Source: Methanobacteriota archaeon (GTDB lineage Archaea > Thermoplasmatota > Thermoplasmata > RBG-16-68-12). Taken from it: a stretch of 10,571 nt of DNA. Each line of letters begins with the position of its first letter. Within the stretch, counting starts at the first letter, position 1. Positions 5,285-10,571 of this stretch are shown here, piece by piece. Position numbers and translations under genes: made by a program. Location: positions 12,526 through 23,096 of the forward strand of contig VBLU01000086.1 of the NCBI GenBank assembly GCA_005879065.1, read 5' to 3'. A model generated the notes under the pieces. That model made no database searches and had not been told where the DNA came from. It was given only the letters and a program-made list of their open reading frames with translations.

Positions 5285-6019
5285 TCACCAGTCGATCTGG
5301 TATCCGCAGGACGGATCGCCGTGGAGCATGCAACCGACCTTCGTGACGGTCCCTTTCCTCTTGAGGGCCCGCAGCAGGCCTTCGTAGGTTCCGAGCCAGG
5401 CCGCACATCGAGCGGGGCTGCTGATCCAATCGTAGTTCCTCACGAGCGCTCGGTGGTCCTCCACCTCCACCTCGAGGCGGCCGTGATTGAACTCCCTGGA
5501 ATAGGCGTTCGGGCCGAGCTCCAGGAGGACGGAGAGCGGGAGGACCCGCGCGAGGAGTCTCTTGATCGAGGAGTGGTTCGGCGTTTCGTCTCGGAGCATC
5601 CGGCGAATCGTCTCGTATGTGCCGTCTCCGAACCTTGCCTCGATCCGGTCGAGCGCTTCGAGCGCGACCCGGAGCGGATACCAGCCATCCGCCGCGAGTG
5701 AGGTCGGATCGAGGCCGGCCCCGATCAGGATTTCGTCCGCGGCGGTCGAGGTGAACTGGGTGGAGACCCAGTGGTGGTAGTTCCTCAGGTGTGCGCCTCG
5801 GATCATCGGAGCCACGACGCGATCGCCTCGCTCCTCCGCCAGCCCGCCGAAGACCGCTTGCCCCAGAGTCGAGGCCGCGTAGAGCCTCCCGCGACGTTGC
5901 CCGGCGACGCGCTCAACGAGGTCCGTGCGAAGGAGTTGTCCGAGTGTCCGGCTCACGTGTGGCAGATGCAATCCGGTCTGCTTCGCGACCTGCATCGGCG
6001 TCTTCGGGCCAGGGATCAC
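5285..6019 (-). CDS. Winged-helix transcriptional regulator with C-terminal sensor-like domain
   Basis: This is a likely DNA-binding regulator. Counting from GTG 6019, residues 8-50 form a winged helix: MQVAKQTGLHLPHVSRTLGQL is helix-turn-helix (recognition helix about 19-29), and VAGQRRGRLY is the wing, similar to ArsR/MarR-like archaeal regulators. The remaining ~170 residues end in a conserved-looking GCMLHGDPSCGYQIDW (229-244). This Cys...GDPxC pattern resembles V4R-like or related ligand-sensing domains; the assignment is tentative. The reading frame is open upstream to a stop at 6185-6187, and the stretch just before 6019 (FLDGLSYVLASR then QREAVLAA, 6079-6020) looks like the missing first helix. 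No ATG, GTG or TTG occurs there, so the start is uncertain. It is the last gene of the leftward hyu cluster and may control it. Confidence 0.72.
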   Translation of the reverse strand: MIPGPKTPMQVAKQTGLHLPHVSRTLGQLLRTDLVERVAGQRRGRLYAASTLGQAVFGGLAEERGDRVVAPMIRGAHLRNYHHWVSTQFTSTAADEILIGAGLDPTSLAADGWYPLRVALEALDRIEARFGDGTYETIRRMLRDETPNHSSIKRLLARVLPLSVLLELGPNAYSREFNHGRLEVEVEDHRALVRNYDWISSPARCAAWLGTYEGLLRALKRKGTVTKVGCMLHGDPSCGYQIDW

Positions 6020-6161
6020 GGCGGCGAGGACCGCCTCCCGCTGTCGACTCGCCAGGACGTAGGAGAGTCCGTCGAGAAACGTGCGGGATTGCGTTTGCGA
6101 GTTCTGTATCGTCGCCCCTGCCCCCCGTGCGGATGCGGACGACGGCTCTTTACCCTTTTCC

Positions 6162-7493
6162 TCAGCCCGCCGGGGCGAGGTACGTCAACAGGACGGGAAC
6201 GAGGAGGGACGCCATGAGATGGACCCGACGGACTCGGAGCGCAATCGGCACGAGCCCCACGAGCATCGCGATGGCGGCGACACCGAGGCCGAGAGGACCC
6301 GTGACGACGAGCAACAGGCCTTGGATGACGACGAGGGAGAGGGCGGAGATTCGCCGCGGGTTGGACGTGGAACAGCGCTGCGCGATTCGCCGTGACAGGC
6401 GGACGACAAGGGGTGCCGCGAACGCCGTCGCAAGGACGCTGGCACCCAGGATCGCGAGCAGAGAGTTGGGCGTGGACCACAGGCCCGACCACGGCGCGAG
6501 ATCCCCGAGGAAATCGCGAACCGCGGCGGCGGTCCCGCTCCGGGTGCGGTGGATGATGAAGAGGACCGTGACGCTCAGGAGGGAGGTCGACGAAGAGACC
6601 GCGCCGAGTACGATCATGAATTGGTGCGGTCCGCTCCGCTTCCGACCTCCAACGGACGCGAGCGTCGCGGCGGCCCCGCCGCTGAGTCCGGGGAGCCAGG
6701 ACACCGCCGCGCCGGCCGCGGTCCCTCGGAGGGCGCACCGGGTATCCGCCCGCGAGAGCGAGCGGAGGGATTCGAGTCGCTGATGGGGGATCCGACCCAA
6801 CGGACCTCGCAACGTGACGATCAGCGTCGGGAGTCCGAAGAGTCCCGAGAAGAGAGGAAACAGGATCGTGTTCGGGTCGAGCGGGAGCGCTCCGCGCAAG
6901 GTCACGATCCCTACCGTGGCGGCGAGGGCTTGCACCCAGGCCGCGCGGAGGACCCTCCGGATGGGATGCCGGCCCCGATATTCAGTTGCGAGGATCGCTC
7001 CGAGGAGCCCGAGGAGGAAGACGGCCGTCCACGGGCGGAAACGCTCTGCCAACCCGATCGGATCGCTCAGGAGGAACCGGAGGGGGACGACCACGAAGAC
7101 CGCGAACGCCGTCCCGAGTACGGCGCCCCGGGCCGCCAACGCGACCGCCTTCGCCCCGTTCCCCGCCAGGAGCAGGCGATGGCCCGGGAGGGTCGCAAGG
7201 GCCGTATCTTCCGTCGGCGCCCCGAGGAAGACGCTGGGGATGAAGTTGAACACCGAGTGGCTGGCTGCGGTCGCGACGAGGAAGCAGGAGATCAGGGTCC
7301 CGGTCAGGAGGGAATCGGCTCCCGCCCCGGGTATCAAGATCGCGACGAGTCCAATCCAGGCGCCTCGAGTCGCCAGGAGCAGGGCGGCCACGTTGTTGAC
7401 GTGGAGTCCTGGCGACAGTCCGGTGACGCTGCCGACGGCGACGCCGAGGAAGATCAGGACGAGGAAAGCGACGACGAGGACCGCGACATCCAC
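6162..7493 (-). CDS. TctA-like (COG1784-type) integral membrane transporter
   Basis: This polytopic membrane protein of 443 residues resembles the large subunit of tripartite tricarboxylate transporters, in the shorter archaeal form. Family signatures are the GLSPGLHVNN loop (25-34) and FIPSVFLGAPTEDTALATLP with GHRLLL (84-109). A second, degenerate LPGLSGGAAATLA (267-279) fits the internal two-fold repeat of these proteins. Many hydrophobic segments alternate with Arg-rich loops, about ten or more membrane passes by eye. GTG 7493 is the first start codon after an in-frame stop at 7542-7544, and it gives the expected hydrophobic N-terminus (VAVLVVAFLVLIFLG). No separate TctB or periplasmic TctC partner is visible in the window. 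It starts 54 bases after hyuB on the same strand, so import or export of the Hyu substrate or product is the natural inference; the substrate itself is unknown. Confidence 0.85.
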   Translation of the reverse strand: MDVAVLVVAFLVLIFLGVAVGSVTGLSPGLHVNNVAALLLATRGAWIGLVAILIPGAGADSLLTGTLISCFLVATAASHSVFNFIPSVFLGAPTEDTALATLPGHRLLLAGNGAKAVALAARGAVLGTAFAVFVVVPLRFLLSDPIGLAERFRPWTAVFLLGLLGAILATEYRGRHPIRRVLRAAWVQALAATVGIVTLRGALPLDPNTILFPLFSGLFGLPTLIVTLRGPLGRIPHQRLESLRSLSRADTRCALRGTAAGAAVSWLPGLSGGAAATLASVGGRKRSGPHQFMIVLGAVSSSTSLLSVTVLFIIHRTRSGTAAAVRDFLGDLAPWSGLWSTPNSLLAILGASVLATAFAAPLVVRLSRRIAQRCSTSNPRRISALSLVVIQGLLLVVTGPLGLGVAAIAMLVGLVPIALRVRRVHLMASLLVPVLLTYLAPAG

Positions 7494-7547
7494 GACGGCG
7501 CACGCCAGGCCAGCGGCCTCAACCTCGTCGATGCACGTAGCCTACGG

Positions 7548-9122
7548 TCAGTCCCGCGGTCTCTCGGCGGGACCCCAACCGCCTCCACCCGGTGTCTCGA
7601 TCACGACGAGGTCGTCGCGCCGAAGTTCGAACGTCGCTTTCGCCGGAAGTATTCGTTGACGCTTGCCCCTCCGGAGGAGGTTGCGACCCGGTCGACCGTC
7701 CTCCCCGCCGGCAAGGCCTTTCGGCCGCAAGGCTCGCCTCTCGGAGAGAATGGAGGCGGTCCCGTCCTCGCCAAGAAATCGGAGGGACCTCCGGACCCCG
7801 TCCCCGCCCGGAAATCGGCCGCGTCCCCCGCTGTGCGGGATGAGTCGGTACTCCTCGACGCGGAGCGGTGCGGCCAGCTCAAGGGCTTCGATCGGGGTGT
7901 TGCGCGTGTTCGTCATGTGGGTGTGCACACCGGACATCCCCGGCCGATACGGGAGCGCCCCTTCCCCACCTGCGATCGTCTCGTAGTAGGAGAAGGGCCG
8001 AGGACGGGAGGCCCCGATCGTCAGGTTGTTCATCGTCCCCTGGCTCTGCGCGGGCACGCGGTCCCGAAGGGGAGCGGCAAGGGCCAGGAACAGGACATCG
8101 ACGATGCGCTGTGAGGTCTCCACGTTTCCGGCAGCGACCGCGGCGGGAGGACGCGGATGGACCAAGAGGCCGGCGTCCGCGAGCACCCGCACGGGCCGAA
8201 AGGCTCCCGCGTTTCGCGGCGCTTCCGGATCCGTGATGCACCGGACGACGTAGTACGTCGCGCTGAGGGTCACGGCGAACGGAGCGTTCACGTTCCCTAC
8301 CACCTGACGATCCGTCCCTTGGAAATCGACGGTGACGCCCGAGCCCCCGATCGTGACCTCGACGCAGATTCGGATTGGCTTCGAACTTTGTGAACCCGCG
8401 GACTCTAGGAAATCCTCCGCCCTCCACGTTCCCCGCGGGAGGCTTTGGACCGCGGCCCGGACCCGCCGCTCGGCATAGTCGAGCAGTTCGTCGGCCTGCG
8501 ACCGCAGACCGGAGAGACCCCGTTTCGCGGCGAGCTCCGCGAGTCGACGCGCGCCGAGTTCGTTCGCGGCCACTTGAGCGCGGAGGTCCCCGAGCCGTTC
8601 TTCCGGGTTCAAGGTCTCATGCCGGAATCGTTCCAGGACGCGGGACTGCTCGCGTCCGCAATCCAAGAACTTCTGCGGCTCCAGGACGAGGCCTTCCTCG
8701 TCGAGCCGCGACGCGTCCGCGGGCATGGATCCCGGCGCGATGCCGCCGATGTCAGCGTGGTGGGCCCGATTCGCCGCGAACCCGAGGAGGGTGCCGCGGG
8801 CGAAGACCGGCCGGACGAGCGTCACATCGGGCAGGTGCGTCCCGCCATGGTAGGGGTCGTTCAAGATCACCTGATCGCCTTCCCGCAACGTCCCCGGGAA
8901 ATCATGGAGGACGGCCTCGACCGAGGCCGGCATGGAACCCAGGTGGACCGGGATGTGCTCCGCCTGGGACAGCATCCGACCGGTTTCATCGAACAACGCG
9001 CAACTCGCGTCCATGCGCTCCTTGATGTTGGGCGAGTATGCGCTCCGCTGCAGGGCGACGCCCATCTCCTCCGGTATGAAGGCGAACGCCGTCCGAAGGA
9101 TCTCGAGCTCCGCCGGGTTCAT
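7548..9122 (-). CDS. hyuB: Hydantoinase/oxoprolinase subunit B
   Basis: The 524-residue protein belongs to the HyuB family, the partner of HyuA in ATP-dependent 5-oxoprolinase, N-methylhydantoinase and related ketone carboxylase enzymes. Signature stretches are SPNIKERMDASCALFD (30-45), NDPYHGGTHLPD (88-99), HHADIGG (121-127), SQGTMNN (360-366), TNTRNTPIEALE (404-415) and the C-terminal ETPGGGGWG (509-517). All typical blocks are present and the length is normal. The ATG at 9120-9122 overlaps the hyuA stop by four bases (ATGA), so the two subunits are probably made together in fixed ratio. In this family HyuA supplies the ATP-dependent step and HyuB the second catalytic portion. Which cyclic amide or ketone is used cannot be told by reading alone. 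No signal peptide; cytosolic. Confidence 0.94.
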   Translation of the reverse strand: MNPAELEILRTAFAFIPEEMGVALQRSAYSPNIKERMDASCALFDETGRMLSQAEHIPVHLGSMPASVEAVLHDFPGTLREGDQVILNDPYHGGTHLPDVTLVRPVFARGTLLGFAANRAHHADIGGIAPGSMPADASRLDEEGLVLEPQKFLDCGREQSRVLERFRHETLNPEERLGDLRAQVAANELGARRLAELAAKRGLSGLRSQADELLDYAERRVRAAVQSLPRGTWRAEDFLESAGSQSSKPIRICVEVTIGGSGVTVDFQGTDRQVVGNVNAPFAVTLSATYYVVRCITDPEAPRNAGAFRPVRVLADAGLLVHPRPPAAVAAGNVETSQRIVDVLFLALAAPLRDRVPAQSQGTMNNLTIGASRPRPFSYYETIAGGEGALPYRPGMSGVHTHMTNTRNTPIEALELAAPLRVEEYRLIPHSGGRGRFPGGDGVRRSLRFLGEDGTASILSERRALRPKGLAGGEDGRPGRNLLRRGKRQRILPAKATFELRRDDLVVIETPGGGGWGPAERPRD

Positions 9123-10571
9123 TCGCCCACCGAGATCTCGAGGAGGCCGAATCGATCGACACGAAGACGACCGCCGGGAGGGACGATCGTCGTCGCGTGG
9201 TCTTCCGACACGACAGCGGGACCTTCGATCTCCGTGTCGGCTCCGAGGCGTCCACGCTCGTGAACCGGGGTGTCGTGCCAGCCGTCGTCAAAGAGCACCC
9301 GTCGACTGTGGGGAGCCACCGCGGAGGCGGGCTGCGGCGGACGGGGGCGCGGAACGGCACGAGGGACCCGGGCAACTAATCGAATGGTGACGAGCTCAAT
9401 CCGCTCCGATCGGGACGCATATCCGTAGCGGCGTCGGTGTTCGCGCCGGAACGCCCTCGCGAGATCGCCCCGCGCAGGGACGCTGATCTCATAACTCTGT
9501 CCGCGAAACCGGAGATCGACGCGCGCTTCAATACGGGATCGGCGCGGGTCAAGGCCGTGTGCCTCCAGATCGGAAGCGGCCCGTTCTCGAAATTCCTCGA
9601 TCGTCTGGCGCATCACGGAGGCGGCCCGCTCGAGGGGACGGACGACGCTTCGACTGTATTCCACCCTGATCGGGGAGATCAGGATGCCGTACGCGGAGAA
9701 GGCGCCCGGCAGGAACGGGACGAGCACGGCCCGCACACCGAGCTCGCGGGCCAGGGCCCATGCGTGCATCGGCCCGGCGCCGCCGAACGCGAGCAAGGCG
9801 TATTCCTTCGGGTCGAGCCCTCGCCGAGCGAGGACCAGCCGCATCGCCTTGGCCATCGACGCCCGCACCACCCGTTGCACGCCGAGGATGGCCTCGACCA
9901 AGGAGAGGTGGAGTTGGTCCGCGAGCTTTTCGATCCCGCGGCGTGCGAGAGGTTCGTCGAGCGCGAGTCGACCTCCGAGGAGACTTCGTCCGAGGTACCC
10001 GCCGACCAGGTCCGCGTCCGTCACGGTGACGTCCGTCCCTCCTTTCCCGTAAGCGATCGGACCGGGATCCGCTCCCGCACTCGTCGGTCCGACACGCAAC
10101 GCCCCCCCAGAATCGATCCAGGCCAAGCTCCCACCGCCGGCGCCGATCGATTCGACGTCGACCACCGGGATGGCAATCGGGAAGGTGTCGATCACGGCGT
10201 CCGTCCTCCAGGTCGGCTCGCCCCCGGGAAGGGCCGAGAAGTCCGCACTCGTGCCGCCCATGTCGAAGGTCACGAGATTTTTCCGGTCGCTCCCACGGGA
10301 GAGCGCTGCGGCCGCGGCCACCCCGCCGGCCGGGCCGCTGAGGACCATGTCAATCGGCCGCCGGGAGACCTCGTCCTGCGAGACAACCCCGCCGCCCGAC
10401 TTCATTACGAAGAAATCTCGTTTGGTCGTGGCCTTCAGGTCGGCGAGATACCGCGTGACGAGAGGCTTCACGTAGGCGTCCAAGACGGTCGTCGACGCGC
10501 GCTCGTATTCGCGAAACTCATCGAGGACGTCGTGGCTCATGGAGACCGGAAGATCGGCGAGGGCCTTTCGG
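9119..10571 (-). CDS. hyuA: Hydantoinase/oxoprolinase subunit A, 5' end outside the window
   Basis: The frame stays open to the right edge, and residues upstream of the first internal Met (10540) read RKALADLPVS and lead into SHDVLDEFREYERASTTVL, a conserved HyuA stretch. So the gene begins beyond the window and about 200 N-terminal residues are missing. Numbering from the Met at 10540, visible ASKHA-type ATPase and family motifs are SGPAGGV (68-74), FDMGGTSAD (92-100), SIGAGGGSLAW (131-141), GPTSAGADPGP (151-161), TDADLV (174-179) and FGGAGPMHA (252-260). The C-terminal beta-rich domain ends at ISVGE. HyuA couples ATP hydrolysis to activation of the substrate amide (or ketone) that HyuB then processes. 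It overlaps hyuB by four bases and is the first visible gene of the leftward cluster. Confidence 0.94.
   Translation of the reverse strand, partial: RKALADLPVSMSHDVLDEFREYERASTTVLDAYVKPLVTRYLADLKATTKRDFFVMKSGGGVVSQDEVSRRPIDMVLSGPAGGVAAAAALSRGSDRKNLVTFDMGGTSADFSALPGGEPTWRTDAVIDTFPIAIPVVDVESIGAGGGSLAWIDSGGALRVGPTSAGADPGPIAYGKGGTDVTVTDADLVGGYLGRSLLGGRLALDEPLARRGIEKLADQLHLSLVEAILGVQRVVRASMAKAMRLVLARRGLDPKEYALLAFGGAGPMHAWALARELGVRAVLVPFLPGAFSAYGILISPIRVEYSRSVVRPLERAASVMRQTIEEFRERAASDLEAHGLDPRRSRIEARVDLRFRGQSYEISVPARGDLARAFRREHRRRYGYASRSERIELVTIRLVARVPRAVPRPRPPQPASAVAPHSRRVLFDDGWHDTPVHERGRLGADTEIEGPAVVSEDHATTIVPPGGRLRVDRFGLLEISVGE

Noticed and set aside
6549..8114. Long + strand open frame (521 codons) opposite the transporter and hyuB
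   Set aside because: It encodes an Arg/Glu/Gly-rich product without domains and lies entirely antisense to well-supported genes. GC-rich codon bias produces such frames.

Overview
The window looks like part of a GC-rich archaeal chromosome. The evidence is a membrane-inserted LonB-type protease, an archaeal-type nicotinamide-nucleotide adenylyltransferase, TATA-like boxes about 30-40 bases before several starts, and small Ras-like GTPases with no bacterial context. A Thermoplasmata-like euryarchaeon is a reasonable guess from gene content and base composition, but nothing here proves the lineage. No tRNA, rRNA, CRISPR array or insertion sequence was recognised.

Left part (1-2385): a 54-residue acidic protein is encoded leftward (75-239). 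Facing away from it are three paralogous small GTPases on the + strand (407-970, 1034-1501, 1615-2148). The divergent intergenic region holds a nested inverted repeat (269-337) that could fold as a structured leader of the leftward gene. The middle GTPase has lost its in-frame C-terminus; a G5-like TASK motif sits in another frame just after its stop, which points to a frameshift.

Middle part (2386-5102, + strand): lonB (AAA+ ATPase with a two-helix membrane insertion and a Ser-Lys protease domain), then a 55-residue four-cysteine protein, then nadM, whose GTG start overlaps the previous stop by four bases. These three probably form one transcription unit behind a TATA-like box at 2331. A convergent intergenic region with short hairpins follows (5103-5284).

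Right part (5285-10571, - strand): reading leftward from the window edge are hyuA (5' end outside the window), hyuB (4-base ATGA overlap), a TctA-like (COG1784-type) membrane protein, and a winged-helix regulator with a probable C-terminal sensor domain. Same strand and short gaps suggest one operon for uptake and ATP-dependent opening of a cyclic amide or similar carboxylated substrate, with its own regulator. The regulator's conserved first helix extends upstream of any usable ATG/GTG/TTG codon, so its true start is unresolved.

The longest stretch without a gene is 2149-2385 (237 bases). I found only a promoter and short weak hairpins there.
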